Notes: generated by a model not told the origin, from the sequence alone. Positions 1 to 12,757 are shown, numbered from the stretch's first letter. The stretch: DNA of 64,000 nt from Symsagittifera roscoffensis (GCF_963678635.1 NC_087063.1:81393574-81457573), one strand, 5' to 3'. A program made the numbers and translations.

Positions 1-267
1 CTAATAAAAAAAGTGAAATGTGAAAAAAGAGAGAAGGCGTTTGAAAAGTAGAGCGGATGTTTGTATGTTACAGTCGCCTTGTCCTAAACAAACTTGGTCA
101 ATTGTAAGATGTAAAAATTATGTATGGTGGTTATGGAGTATAAACGAGTTACCATATGAAGCCCAAGTATAAATGACAAGGAAACTTAATAGCAAAACAA
201 GTAAGCGCATTCAGAGTTTTGGTAATTTTGGGCTTCATAACAGAAAAGACCCCTGATTTTGACTCAC

Positions 268-3200
268 TCCGGTCATCTGGTTGTCCAGGTTCAAATAAGC
301 CAGCTGTCATGGGTTCCCCCGAGTACATGTTCAGGAAAGGGTTGGATGAATTGCCAAAAAAGCGAACGTAGCCAGTCCAAAAACCACTATGTTTCAGGTA
401 AGCCGGGCTTGAGAGGATCTGATCCTTGTATTCCACCCAGAAGTATTGCCGCAGCTTTTGCTATAAAATAATTTAAACATTGACGCCAGCTTTAGCAAAA
501 AGGGGTATAGAAGCAAATATATAAATGATCAGTTTAAAAAATCAAGAGGATTAAAATAATTTAAAAAGCTGCCAGTATACTTAATTTAGAAACAAATAAG
601 AGTGCTCGTATCAAAGCAAAGCCCTGAATGTTCCGACTGCCAAATAAGGTATATGGAGCAGTAAAAACATTTAAAAAATTAAATATAAGAAAATAAAGCG
701 AAAAAATATATATATTTTTTTTTCACATTTTGAGATTTTTTGAGAAAATCATCCCTCCACGGCATATAAAGTACAGAGTGATAAATTTCGCTCCTAGTAG
801 GTAATCAATTATTGAAAATAAACTTCCTTCAACCAATTTGGAACGATTTCTAATGCGGATTAAATCTCAGCTTACGCGTTATTAGTGCGAAGTATATCGC
901 TCATTATTTGTCCCAAATTGGCAACCTTCAAGCCCCCGTAATTTTACAAAAAATGATCACAGGTAATTTTCTTTCAAACTTAGGCTCAATAAAACAATCT
1001 CTTTTGAATGATATTTTGAAAATTTCTTTAAAAATATGTTAAAAATGGCTAGTTGAAGAGTCGAAATTTGTCTGAAGAAAAAACCAGCCGAGCAAAAATG
1101 TTCCGTTACTTTCGTTACAAAATTCGGAACAATAACTCGTTTTGATTTCTTTGAAGGACTTATAGAGCATCAAATTTTGATTCTGAATTGTTTTTGTTAC
1201 GATTTTCAAAGAAAGAATCGCAACATTTGTTCTCGGGATTTTTCTCCTTACAAATTTGTACTGGAAATTTTAATACAGTCTGATACATAAATTAATACTA
1301 TGAGTTCAAAATTACAAAAGAATACTACTTGCAACCTTTTTTTGTAATACTAGAGGGTTTTGAAATTTAAAATGTTTTTATTTAGTCTTACTGTCATGTT
1401 TTTTTTATGGTTTCAAACTATTATGGTGTCAAAATTGGCCATTGCTTCAAAAAGTCAACAATGACTCGAAATTCAAAGCTATTATCATTTCCAATCTGAG
1501 CTTTTCATTATTTTATAAATTCAATTTTTTGAATTGTTTTCCATTTATATCACAGTAATTTGAAAGATTGTCTCTGGTGTGAATTTTTATGAGATAGTTT
1601 CTTTACTTTGACGATTTTATTTGAGTAGTTTTTGTAGGATGATTTTGAAAACCAACTTTTGTGACGCGAAAGCTGCGAAAAGATCCTGCTCAGAAATCTT
1701 TTAAAATTAAACGTAGACATGCTAATTAATCCAAACAATAAATTAACAAGCGCGAAATCTATCATCTGGTAGTTTACGTTAGATGTGGCGGAAGTTTTCA
1801 ATTTTAAGCTAAGCTTTTTTTATTGTTTTTTAAAATTTATAAAAATTTTGTTCAAAATGTATTCCAAACCATTAATAGAGCTTTCGGTATATTCAAAAAT
1901 CAGCCTGGTACGAGCAGTATGGTCTGGAATACGATCTACCTCACTCTTGTCTAGCAACGAGGCTAGTTTGATCCAGCTGTTAAAATTTTGCTTTCATTTA
2001 ATATTGACTCCCATTAGAACCTTAACCAAATAGATTTTAAGGACATTTGAATTCTCCCAATCATTCCAAACAATAAATAATCACTTTGTCCGTTACTTTG
2101 TCCAAAGTTCGAACAAAAAAAATAACTCAAAGGCTCTGGCGAAATTCCGGATTCAAATTTTGGTTCCGTGTATCTGTACACTCACATCATCGCCCGGGTT
2201 GTCGAAAGTGACTACGGTCGCCCCTCCCTCGAATCCACAAGCAGCCACAGCCTTATCCTGACTCACCGGGCCAAGATCAACCAGCATCTTGTAGCAATGG
2301 TCCAGACCTACAATTTCAAACTCATTACCGGGTCATTTCTCAAGGCAGAAATACCAAAAACTCACGCACAAGTTTCCAGCCAATCAATGTCTTTCAATTA
2401 CTTTTAAGCCTTGACTGATTTTTCAGGACCTTTTTTCTGACTTGAGGGAACCTTTTTTATATTAATTGACTCTTGGTTGACATTTTTCAGATAACTTTGA
2501 GGAACACAATAATCTTCAATAAGAAGTAAGGCGTCGTCGTTATGGAATTCAGGCTTGTAATGAGATAATATATTGAAACAAAAATTACGTCGACAAAATA
2601 TGAAAAATGTTCGAAATTAATTCAAGCAAATTCTTAGTATTTTAGTGATTTATTAGTATTTGAATGCAGGTCAAAACTAAAGGTCGTAAAGTAGAAATAA
2701 TAAAAACCGATATGTTTGTAATTAAATGTTTTTTCTTAATTAATTTTGATCGGTAATTTGATGAACTAATCAGTTTCACAATGCTGAGGTTTTTGAATTT
2801 CCAGCTAATAAAAAAAGCTCGATTTTAAAAGAAAACGCCTTAAAAAATGCCCTGAGATCTTGTTTGGAACTAATACTGACCTTCTATTCTTTCAAATCCG
2901 TGGAGACATTCTGAAACAAAACTATAAGCGGTCATGGCTAGTAAACTTTGAAGTTCTCCTCATAGAAAAATTGATTGCACACCGGCAAAATTGAAAAAAA
3001 GCAAAAAATCAGTAAAATTAATCGTAGAACGAACGTTTTCATTTTTGAACGAAGAAAAAGATCGCTGTTCGTTATGTTTCTTCTGTGCAACTTGCTGAGT
3101 AAAAAATCATCAATAACTCATCTTTGAAACTTAGGGCCCGAATTATAACGACAGTTGTGCGCAATTTGCATTAAAACGTGGCCAATGTATGTTTTACGTA

Positions 3201-3819
3201 TTCAGTGTATATTTTCCACACTTACTTTCAGTACAGGGTAGTTTTGCTTCCTGTTGGAACGTCGAAGACCTGGAAAAAAAAACAGTTTTATTTTAAAAAC
3301 AACATCTGAGGTCCAGAGTACATAGCAAGTAGAAAAAATGCCCCCCTAAACCAAACAGTTTTGGGAAAAGGTTGCCTCCGCGCTCTTTATCTTAATTCTG
3401 GTCCCCGAATTTTCCCAGAACGCCAAACTCGGAGATCTTTAATTACAGCAGCCATTTTCAGTGAACGAGTTTTAGTTTTTTATGGGGCGCTTTTCGAGTA
3501 GCTTTTTAAAATCTGAGGGAGTAGCGCTAATTTGGAAAAAAGACAAACACGGTTTTTAAATTTCAAAATTTCGTTGCTGAATGTCAGTCGGCACCGTAAA
3601 TTTCTCTTGAATTTTGGCAATTTTTTTAAAGCTTTTCAAAAACTCCAATACAGAGCCGCAAAAATCAGTGTAACAAACTTTAGGAAAACTTTTCAAAAAA
3701 ATATTACAGCCAAAAATAGTACTTTTAACATGATGTACTTACATGATACCTTGCTGGACGCAAGAAGCCATCAGTACGACAGCTGACAAACTAATCGTCA
3801 TCGAACCAAAATTCTTCAT
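268..3819 (-). CDS. Secreted C-type lectin-like protein gene, four exons visible, 3' end outside window
   Basis: I reconstruct four exons on the minus strand: 3819-3743, 3269-3226, 2307-2186 and 460-268. Splice phases are consistent throughout (exon 1 ends after two codon bases, exon 2 after one, exon 3 on a codon boundary). Donors read GTAAGT or GTGAGT; acceptors read TTTCCAG (exon 2), TTGTAG (exon 3) and TTATAG (exon 4). Exon 1 starts MKNFGSMTISLSAVVLMA, a clear signal peptide. Exon 2 adds a short Cys-containing piece. Exon 3 reads LDHCYKML...AACGFEGGATVVTF, the two-cysteine opening of a C-type lectin-like domain. Exon 4 carries HSGFWTGYVRFFG and EPGQPDD, matching the FWIG and NW..GQPD core of the fold. 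The closing cysteines would lie left of position 1, where an acceptor-like TTTTTTTATTAG sits on the minus strand. Such nematode proteins are secreted, often intestinal and pathogen-induced (family knowledge). Exon calls are by eye; the family call is fairly secure, and sugar binding cannot be judged. Confidence 0.62.
461..2185 (-). other. Long intron of the lectin gene
   Basis: AT-rich sequence between exons 3 and 4. I see no conserved open frame, RNA gene or recognisable transposon. A small missed exon is possible, but the phase match between the flanking exons makes one unnecessary. Confidence 0.45.
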
Positions 3820-3846
3820 AATTTTTCAATTTTAAGCAATAAGCAT

Positions 3847-3859
3847 CTGAAAAAAAAAA
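3847..3859 (-). promoter_or_regulatory. Spliced-leader trans-splice acceptor of the lectin gene
   Basis: On the minus strand a run of T ends in TTTTCAG, 27 bases before the ATG at 3819, with no donor seen between. A strong 3' splice site this close to a start codon with a very short leader is the usual arrangement for SL1 trans-splicing in nematodes. It supports both the chosen start codon and the nematode origin of the sequence. Confidence 0.5.
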
Positions 3860-5090
3860 CAAATTAAAAAAAAAATTATGTAATTTGTATTTAACTAATG
3901 CAAGAGGAAAACCCAGCCAGGATTTTTTTCTATTTTCCAACTCTTCTTGTGAACTTTCAATAAAAAGCTTTTTTTTTAAAATGTTTCAAAGTGTTGTGAG
4001 AAATCTGGTCACTTGTTCACGCTTACACGTTTAATTGTAGATTAGAACGCCAAAAACTAATTTGAATGACTTTGGTATCTTGACCTTCGTCTATCTAAAA
4101 ATACATTGGCACGATAGTCGCTTATATTCTCAGGAGATTTGAGAACACTTCAAAAACTGAACATGTTTGAAAACAAAAAACTTGCTTTATGTTATTTCTG
4201 TAATGCAGTGTCCGTTTTTTGAATATAGCTTTTGAGTTCCACGTTTTTTATGCACTCAAACAACAACTAACATCTTTAAAATGCTCAACTCCTAAATAAC
4301 AAAACTACTCCTAAACTTGAGAGTGGTAGAAACAAAAGCTTGAAAAGTTGAATTGACCAGTAAAGCGTACATGTTTTGCTTGTTTTGCACATCAACTAGT
4401 AATTATAGCTTTAAGACTACAGAGGCTTCGAAAAAACTCAAAAATCGAAGCGAAGAAAAACTAAACCAAAAAATGCCAGACTTTCTATCTTACGAAATGG
4501 TTTTCCCAATGCTCCGATAACAAAAACTTTGTTAAGATAAGAAAAGATCCTTGCAAAATCATGAAAAATAACCATACTCAGCCAAAATTGTGCAGGATGG
4601 CCAGGACTCAAGCATGAAGTTTCAAGATTGCTATGTTGCTTTGAAGTTCTAAAATGCTTTTTTGGCAAAGAAAAAAACTCAGGCGATAGCCAGTAAGAGG
4701 AACAAGATTTTAGTGCTAAGAATATCGATCAGTCACCCTATAGAAAATGAGCATGTAATCCCCTTAAAAAGGTGTATTTGAGCTCTTTCTTGCTTTTAAC
4801 GTTGCTTTGGACTGAATAGCTATAAATTAATTGGTTGTACGTGTTTCCTAAGTCAGTTTTGTATTTTTTTTTCAATTTTGAATTTCCTGTGTTCTGGTTT
4901 TTAATTTCTTTACCGGATTTTTCCTGGCTCCTTATGAAAAATTGAAGCCATCTAAGATGGTTTTCAATTGTCAGATTGGCATATAACACTCGGCCTCATT
5001 TTGCAGTTGCAAAAAAAAATTTGGAAAAAAGGGTTGGGGTGATTCCTGTTTATAAAACTTAACACGATGGCTTAACTGTCGCTTAAGTGT
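3860..5090. other. AT-rich intergenic DNA
   Basis: Upstream of the lectin gene. It has many homopolymer A/T runs and only short open frames without family resemblance (for example 4438-4668 and 4738-4989 on the minus strand). No gene or element can be supported. The lectin promoter should lie here, but no motif stands out. Confidence 0.4.
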
Positions 5091-5634
5091 CTGATGAAGT
5101 TATCTGCTATGGCTGCCGGCGCCAAGGCTGGTTTAGGATGAGGTTCCCATTGTCGTTTGCTGGTTCATTGCAATAGTCCGGGCTAACAAGTGCTAGCCTA
5201 GTGGCTGGTATAGACACAAGTTTTTATCTTGTTTTGACGATGTAAACGCGGCTCTGTTCATGATCGGTTGATTTGTTTCCTGTGATCCGTCCACTTAGCT
5301 GGAGTCTTCGTGGCGTCATATCCTGAATAATCCAATTTTTTCCCCTTTTGGTTGGCTGCGTCTTCTTTGTCCATCGTTAAAATGTCAGTAGTGTTGGGAT
5401 AAACACCTTGATCAGGCGTTTCCAAAAACGGGTTGCGAGTTGTTGGGCAAATTTCCGTCGCCGACTGAGTGTTAAGGGCTGTTGGATTGAGAGCATGCAC
5501 TCTCCCGAGAAGACAATGATGTGGGCTGTGGGCTTCAACATCATCGGGCGATGATGAAACTGTAGCAATGGGTCTTGCGTTCATGAAGTGTTCAACTTCG
5601 AAAAAAAAATTGTTGAATGTGTCGTCTGTTAGAT
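5091..5634 (-). other. Unassigned stretch next to the broken end of element A
   Basis: GC content rises here compared with 1-5 kb, and a 108-codon minus-strand frame (5258-5584) is open. It is low in hydrophobic residues and ends in TDHRKQINRS. I do not recognise it. It lies just beyond the last sequence aligning with the gypsy elements, so it may be a piece of another retroelement or host DNA. No function is claimed. Confidence 0.3.
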
Positions 5635-6050
5635 TTTGGCTTCCTATGATAGCATAGAACGAGTCTTCTACTTATCTTACGAGTCGTTCCCATACGCTTC
5701 CAAAATGAGGATTTGCATGAGTTGGACAGTCCTTTACTCAATGCTTCTTCAAGTTCGGCGTTTTTTCCTAGTCCGTCCTCATTGGAAAAGCGTGGCCAAG
5801 TTTCCTTCCACGCTGGGTTGAAACCGTTGTGTCCAGTGTATTCAAACTGGACACAACGTTTCAACCCAGCGTGGAAGGAAACCTGGCCACGCTTTGCCAA
5901 TGAGGACGGACAAGGAAAAAACGCCGAACTTGAAGAAGCATCGATTAAAGGACTGTCCTCATGCGAATCCTCATTGTGGAGGCGTATGTGAACGACTCAT
6001 AAGAGCAGTGGAAGACTCTCATTCTATGCTACCATTGGAAGACACTCGCA
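5635..6050. repeat. Inverted duplication of retrotransposon linker sequence, about 200 bp per arm
   Basis: The arm at about 5635-5841 is matched in reverse complement by about 5845-6050 with only a handful of differences and almost no spacer. Both arms derive from the coding stretch just after the protease (the segment encoding GYALPMRTDYEE in element D near 62.8 kb). The left arm keeps the element's orientation and the right arm is flipped. This is a rearrangement scar at the truncated end, not a terminal inverted repeat of a DNA transposon. Confidence 0.85.
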
Positions 6051-6954
6051 CCTAGCCCGTTTCGTGTGACGTATAAACTCCGGCCTAAAACCACTGAACT
6101 TTGACTGTTTGGGTTCGGTACCAGACAAACCTGCTTGCTATCACTCAATGGGTTTAAAATTCTCAAACTAAAAATCGCTACTACTGCCTGCCTGGGCTCT
6201 AAGTTTACTTTTCTGTCTAAGAAAACTGGTATCTTATTCTCATCAGTTATTATCCTATTTACTTGTCGCTTAACAAACTTCCTGTCTGGGTTCCTAATCC
6301 TTATCAGCTTATTATGGAGGTCGATCATCACGTCGATATTCCTGACAAAGTCACACCCCAGGATGAAGTGATCGGAATCATCCAGTTTCTCCACCACGAG
6401 GAAACTCATCCATAGGTTCCGTCCTCACATTTGGAGGACTGTTATTGGGGTATTGTTGGCCACACAGTTGCCTCCGCGATTGCCGGCTGCCAATCTTAGG
6501 TTTGTTGATATCATTCCTCCCTGATCAAACCCATCTTTTCCCATGCCTTTATCCGCATTACACTGATTACTGCTCCTCCGTCTTGGAATCTTGTTACATC
6601 GATCTCTTTTCCATTGGTGTCTAGCAGATGTGCAGTCACATCTGCTTCGTATCCAATGTGTACTGCATCTTGTTCCTTCATGGCGTCATGAAAAATTCTA
6701 CAGACCTTGAGCTCTTCTCGACCCAAATAATTCTTTCCTATTTGGTCATTGTATGTTGTGACGTAGATCTTGGTATAATTTCTAATACCATCCACGTTTA
6801 GCATCATTTGATATGGTCCGTAGACTTCCACCTCACTTCCGTGGAATTTCATTGTTCGAGTGACATCCGTCGTTAACAAAGCTCGCACAGCCCTCAACTC
6901 AGTGCGTGGCTCTGCTTGTCTCAAATAATCTGCATAATTGTTCAGATGCATCAT
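6029..6954 (-). pseudogene. Protease region of element A (broken)
   Basis: Two minus-strand frames (6954-6511 and 6409-6029) correspond to the protease segment of elements B and D. The second contains FILGCDFVRNIDVMIDL, the C-terminal ILG motif region of a retroviral-type aspartic protease. In the first, the DTGA active-site segment has decayed to RFQDGGAVISVM, so the catalytic aspartate is shifted or lost. The two frames are separated by stops. Not functional. Confidence 0.75.
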
Positions 6955-6970
6955 GGCGAACTCCTATGAT

Positions 6971-9672
6971 TCAATCAGATTCCTGATTACCTGATGCCCT
7001 GCTACCGAAAAGATTGACTGTATTATCCTGCTGCCTTGTGGCATCATCCCGAATGTCTGTCTTAAGTACACATTCAATTTGAGTTCTCTCGTTCTCCAGT
7101 TCTCCTTGACCTTTTGTTTGCATTTCCCTTGTCACCAACTTCTGTTGAACTCTACTCAGGGAATCTCCTGCCGCTGCTTTATACTCAATCTTAAAGTCAT
7201 TAGCTGTGGTCTCAGCCTCTGTTCCACTCGTTTCTTCTAGTAAGGCTTGCATATTCTTCGTAGCCAGCTCCTGTGGTTTCTCCTTCGTCCGTGCTTTCGC
7301 CTCGCTCATCAGGCATGCCTTGCTGGCTTTAACGCCTGACTGAGCCTTTTCATGCCTTGGATGCTTGATAACCATCACAGCATCCCAAAGTTAAGGGCCA
7401 TCTGATTTGAAATGACCCTGTAGGTTGCAAAAAAATTCCTGGGGCCAGATTTTGCAATCAATCTTCTCATAAAATCCTCATGATTGATGTCCGACGAGTC
7501 CTCAACTTCAAGGCTAAAACCAATTGCTTTCATGCCTCGTTTTTATGTTGGGCGTGCCAATACATGATGGTCTTAGGAACAGCAATTTGCAGATTAGCTT
7601 CTCTTGTCCTTGTCATTCCTGGGCTTGTACCAATTATTACCTTGATTTGCAGGTCCATTGTTAAAATTGACATAAGTATTTTTTTTTACTAGCCTCATTT
7701 CATCGTAAGTTTCAATAATAGATCTTCCTTGGACTTCAGTCGCAGCTCTTCCGGCGTTGGTGCATTGGTTGAAACAGTTGTGTAATGCGTCGCTAACATT
7801 TTTTTGAGTTCATAGTTCTTCACACCATCAAGGAATTTTAAAGCTACTGCCAAGTTCATCCTTCTGTTTGACTCGTCCGGATGATCACGCCTTCAGCGTA
7901 TTTCTAAGTCATCCATCAACTTGTCTACGGTTTCATATTCACGTTGCCTGCTTTTCTCAAAGCGCATCATTGCTTGATGTTCATGCACTCCCGAGCCAAA
8001 GCGATTCAACAGGATTTCGTTGACTTTCTCAGCGGTGTCCCGCTGGTTTTGCTTTTTAGCCATCACGCATGTACCTTCCAAGCTGCTGGTGAGCGCACTG
8101 CATTCTTGTCTTTCTGTCAAGTATTCCATCTCAAAATGCAGTTTCATGACTTCTATCCAGGTATCTATACAGCCGTCAGGTTCATCCTTATAACATCTCG
8201 GTTTCTTGAACACACTTTTAGATTTCTGCTTGCACTCACTGGTCACAGACAACCTGTGAAAAAAGTCTCCACGGACTTGTTCAAGGGTTCGACCGCTCTG
8301 GCCATTGCTATTGCAACCCGTGAATATCCCGCTGGATCGTTCAGATTTGTTGTTTGAAGCTCTGATACTTCCCTCCTCTACGAGTCGCTGGTCTCAGCTG
8401 TTCCCTGGTTCGAGTGATTCCAGTTTGTGGAATCACCTTTTCCACTCACCTGAGCTTCTCGCCTAGGTCGTTCGTTCGAGATTGGCTTACTGCCAATAGA
8501 TCTTCCTCTGTTATTCGCTGGAATCTTAGGCCGGTGACTCCCAGTGGCGTTGCTGGATGAGCTAACCCCTTCCTCTTGTGGACCCATAGGTTCTTTCTCT
8601 GTTTGGATGCTCGTTGAAGTTCACAATCAGCTCTCTGCTAGCCTCTCTCGAGTGTGCTCCTCTATTCCTAGACCCGCTCTTGTTTCCCAGGAGGCCATCC
8701 AATCTGTCCATTATGACCTGAGTGCGTCTTTCCATCATCGCGTCTATCCTTGTATCGAGAGTCCCAAGAGTCTGCTCTTGTTGACTCCGAAGTTGCTCCA
8801 GGTCAGCCCTCAATTTTTTATCTCTTTCCCCAAGATCCCTTGTCATTCGCGACAAATTCCTGGCCAAGTACTCGTCCGTCTTTTCCTTTAAACGGTTTTC
8901 GCTTCTATTAACTTCCTGTCTGCTGCGATTTATTTCCTCCCACAGGCTTTTTCTCTGAACATGAACTACTCTTTCTAGTTCACTCATTTTTATTGATATA
9001 TTTACTTTCTGCTCACCCATGCTAACCACAATCCTGGTCAAGACTTCTTCCATTGATGCCCCATTGTCCACCAATGCAGTCACTAGTGGTGGCGTCAACT
9101 TGTTCGTTCCAGGCAGTTTAGTGCTATTCCTCTCTGGCTCGATGCCCCTTCATAATCCGCCTCTAGCTCCACTAGTGTGATCCCTGACACGACTACCCTA
9201 GTCTTTCCTGATTGCATGTCCGAGTTGGTCATTGTCATAAATTCTCTTGAGTGTTGTATTCCATCAAAAAAATGCCCAGAGTGTTCTTGACTCGTTTCGA
9301 AAAGGAGGAGGATGTTGCCGCTTTCTCTTTCACCCAATGCATCAAAGTATTGTCAGTAGGTGAGCCTCATACTGCTGATTTTTCAGCCGAAGTGTCGGAA
9401 AATTCCGACATTTCCTCTCGATCAAGAATCCCGGTCGAAGTAGGGAAATCGTGGCCTTATTCTACCGAAGTATTTTCACTCGTTAACCTCGTATTCCCAT
9501 TTAATTCCCTTCCACGTCCCGCCCGATTCTCATCTAGAGTGAAGTTTTGATGGATCTCAGTCTTCTCGGTCCTTTCCACAAAAGGATCATTCATTGATTT
9601 CCTTTGTTTCTTCGTTATAAATTTTCTAGAGCTATCACTTAACTTAAGTATCATTGACTTGTCTAGATTCAT
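6971..9672 (-). pseudogene. gag region of element A (broken)
   Basis: Starts with MNLDKS at 9672, the same start as element B (MSLDKS at 33798). In order it contains the acidic N-terminal region, a long coiled coil (about 8600-9098), a Gly/Arg-rich piece (GSTRGRG), the capsid-like segment FKKPRCYKDEPDGCIDTW (7893-8252), remnants of the zinc-knuckle region (7480-7690, cysteines largely lost) and a helical linker (6971-7378). Several frameshifts and stops separate these blocks. Confidence 0.75.
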
Positions 9673-12600
9673 GCTAATCTATGGCTCTCTAGTGTTCATT
9701 CACCTCATTCACTTCTTACCGTTTTAGTTGTCTGACAACTGATAATATTAACACAACGCAATAACCTCCAAAAGTTTTAAGCAACAATTGACCACGAATC
9801 TAATTAAATTATCACAGTACAGCGTGTTTCTATATTATGCACAGCAATGAAATGTTATTTTATTGATAAAATGCTAGCAAAGTCTGGTGATATGAGTATC
9901 TTTAAAAGATAGTGTACTCACTACCCAATCCAGAACAATAATTATTAAAAATTTAAAAAAAAATAGTTTGCTTGAAGAGGAAAGAATCAAAAATTCTACT
10001 TGTATTGCAATTGGTCTGTCGCAATATAAACTCAAACTGGTTTCCAAAGAAACACATTTCCCTGTTTAGTGCCGCACAAAACAGACAAAACTTGAAAGCA
10101 GTATTTTTCTCAAGTGGGTGACTATTGCCCCCACCGAGTTCTGTGTTACCTATCTGCCTTCGTATTGCCCGAGCTAGACCTACTAAAACTGTAAAGGCAG
10201 CCATTCTTCCAAAAACAACTTTGGATTCTAATCCAAAAAGTCAGCAGGGTCGACTTCTGTTTTAGGTTACACCTAGAGTCGCCAAACTCCCGCTTAGACT
10301 TGTTTTGGTTGTACTATGGTCTTTTCAGTTTTTTAAAGGCAATTTTACAGTGCAGTCACTAGTTTCTACTCTTTTTGGTGTGTCTGTTTGTCATAATATC
10401 TTCACACCATTCACTAAAGGTCTCGTTTTCGCTTACCTACGTATTAGGATACCTGCGATTGCGTTTTAAAAAAAAATTTTTTAGACCCCTCTCGGATCGG
10501 CGTTCAGGGCCGCTTCCGAATTGGCAAAAAACAGTACGCATCCAATTTGCGACCCCTCTGGATTGGCAAAAAAACAGGACCCCTCCGAATTGGGACCCCT
10601 CCGTATTGGCAAAATATGTCCCTTCCGGATTGGCAAAACCAAGACCCCTCCGAATTGGGACCCCTCCGGATAGGCAAAAAAAACAGGACCCCTCCGAATT
10701 GCGGCCACTCCGGGTTGGCAAATATGACCCTTCCGGGTTGATAAAAACAGGACCCCTCAAAATTGGGACCCCTCCGGATTGGCAAAAAACAGGAGTCTTC
10801 CGAATTGGGACCCCTCCGTATAGGCAAAATAAGACCCTTCTGGATTGGCAAATTAGGGTAGCCCGAGACCATTCCGATACAGTCTCAGAACCTATTATGC
10901 AAAATCAACTAATTAGGAAGGGCTCGACCTGTCTTCAGACCCCTCCGGATTGAAGTTAAGCTACTTATTTAACAATTTCTTTTAACTGTGACGGGTCTTT
11001 GAATGAGCTTATTTCCAACTTTACTGTCGTTTTCTAGGTTCCTTAACCCTTCCTTATTGTCGCTTTCAATTTAAGAGTGACTTATTTAACCGTTGCTACC
11101 GTTTGGTAGAGGTATAAGGGCTTTCCAAAACAAATTTTACGAAACGTCAAGGGTCTACCTTCAAAAACCGGTGGTTTTGCATAAAACAATTTAAAAATTA
11201 TTCTATTCTTGTTTTCTTCAAAAATAATTAGTTTATGTTTAAGCCTACTTAATTACTGTTCTAACAAAACTAAGATGAAATAGATTTGTACGGTTTTTCA
11301 AGAGTTTTGAAGCAAAACGTTTTATTCAAATTCAAAAATTTCAAATTTATCGGTTTAGCTTTTTTCCGCAGCTCTGGTCATTTTGATCTAAAATTTTTTG
11401 ATTCGAGCTCAGAAAGCCTATACTTTTCTAGTTCAATGCAAAAAAACTTGATCTTAGACGTTTCAGTAGAAAAAATTTGTCGAAAACAATGCTATTTGGA
11501 CCCCTCCGGATTGATGAAAAACTAAATCAAACACTTTAAGTTCATTTTTTTTGGCAACAGGAAGGTTGTTGGCAAACGGGTTAAAAAAACTGTCGATTCA
11601 CTACTGAATTTTGTCCGAACAACATTTTTTTATCGTCCCAACTCAAAAATTGTGAAAAATTTTCTTTTTTTAAGGCGTTTCGTTTTTCAAAAAACACGAA
11701 ATTTTGGATATCGGCATACAACTAGTTCCAACCACTTCTGAACTAATCAACCAATTCCACTACTTTTATTAGTGCAGTTACGATGTAACTGGATAATTTA
11801 GCGCTTATTCGGTTTTAAAAAGAATCATTATTTCAAAAATCGCGATTTGTGGGGGATCAAAATATCACTATTTTTACCTTAAAATCCGGTCTGTTTACGG
11901 TCTATTTGACTGAAAAACGGCATAGGAATATGAATACGAGTAGTATGAATAGTGGTACTAATAATATTGTACCCCTCGGGATCCGTTCAATATCCGAATT
12001 AAGGTGCTTAACTACGAAATTTGCAACTCGGTGTAGGATCACACAGTGCAGTCACTGTCGAGCCCCCCACAGACTGATACTTTCTAGACCATAAGGGATT
12101 TAAAAAATTGTTAAAGATACCCAAAAGTCGGTTTTGTTGTACTTGAGACACTTCTTGCTGCTCCTTGCACTGCTTGCCGGCTCAGTTCAGTCTTCCGCTC
12201 TAACCCCTTGACCGTTCCGGATTGAGCGCATATTAGCAAAAACGTGCTCAAATACTCATACCACCCAATAGTGCGGGCACCAGAAAAAGGCCAAAATTTC
12301 GATCGTACGATCCTGTTTGATATAAATGCCTCCAACAACAATATTTATGACAACAACAATGGGGGGATCGGAACACATCTCGACTGGGGATCATTTCTAT
12401 TGACTTTTTTTAATATTTTTTTTACTGTTTTTCATTATTTTTATATTATTTGTTGACTTTTTCTGAGGTAGTATACTACTTTGTTTTCTTGTATAACTTT
12501 AAGTGTTTTTGATCAACTTTCACTCAGGGAACAACGAGACGGTCGATCCTCCCACCCTTCACGATACGTGAATTTTTGGTCTTTCTTGTTTAAAGAACTA

Positions 12601-12731
12601 AATCAGGAAATCCGGAAGGCTTCCGCGCTCAAAACCACCATTCCGGTTCCTCGTTAAGGGCTTTATTTTGAGCATCCGCTCGGCGCGGAGGTTTTCGTTA
12701 ACGGGTCTGATGTTCATGATGTTGAAGAATA
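9673..12731 (-). other. Leader of element A (5' untranslated, repeat-bearing)
   Basis: About 3 kb lies between the primer-binding site and the gag start and aligns block by block with the leader of element B (33799-36600). Open frames inside it are by-products of short repeats. It includes the CCTCCGGATTGG repeat cluster at 10480-10950, further scattered copies of that motif, and a potential hairpin next to the primer-binding site (near 12677). Confidence 0.6.
10480..10950. repeat. Cluster of GACCCCTCCGGATTGG repeats in the leader
   Basis: More than a dozen degenerate copies of a ~20-base unit, core ACCCCTCCGGATTGG followed by an A-rich spacer (GCAAAAAACAGG). The core contains the palindrome TCCGGA. 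The same cluster occurs at the matching place in element B (34565-34770), and single copies occur in the LTRs and upstream leader. Because it is repetitive it opens long frames on both strands, which I do not regard as genes. Confidence 0.8.
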
Positions 12732-12746
12732 ACACCAAGAGCGCCA
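12732..12746 (-). promoter_or_regulatory. Primer-binding site of element A
   Basis: The minus strand reads TGGCGCTCTTGGTGT, starting with the TGG expected opposite a tRNA CCA end and lying 11 bases inside the LTR edge at 12758. It differs by one base from the copy in element E (TGGCGCTCCTGGGTG) over the first ten positions. I cannot name the tRNA. Confidence 0.55.
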
Positions 12747-12757
12747 TAAAACAAATA

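Noticed and set aside
4438-4989. Minus-strand frames as a second host gene
   Set aside because: Low-complexity AT-rich composition, no splice-site logic and no recognisable domain.
5635-6050. Terminal inverted repeats of a DNA transposon
   Set aside because: Both arms are internal coding sequence of the gypsy element with no transposase or spacer between them.
10375-10953. 192-codon plus-strand open frame and four overlapping frames in the leader of element A
   Set aside because: Entirely made of the CCTCCGGATTGG repeat, open on both strands at once, and antisense to the element.
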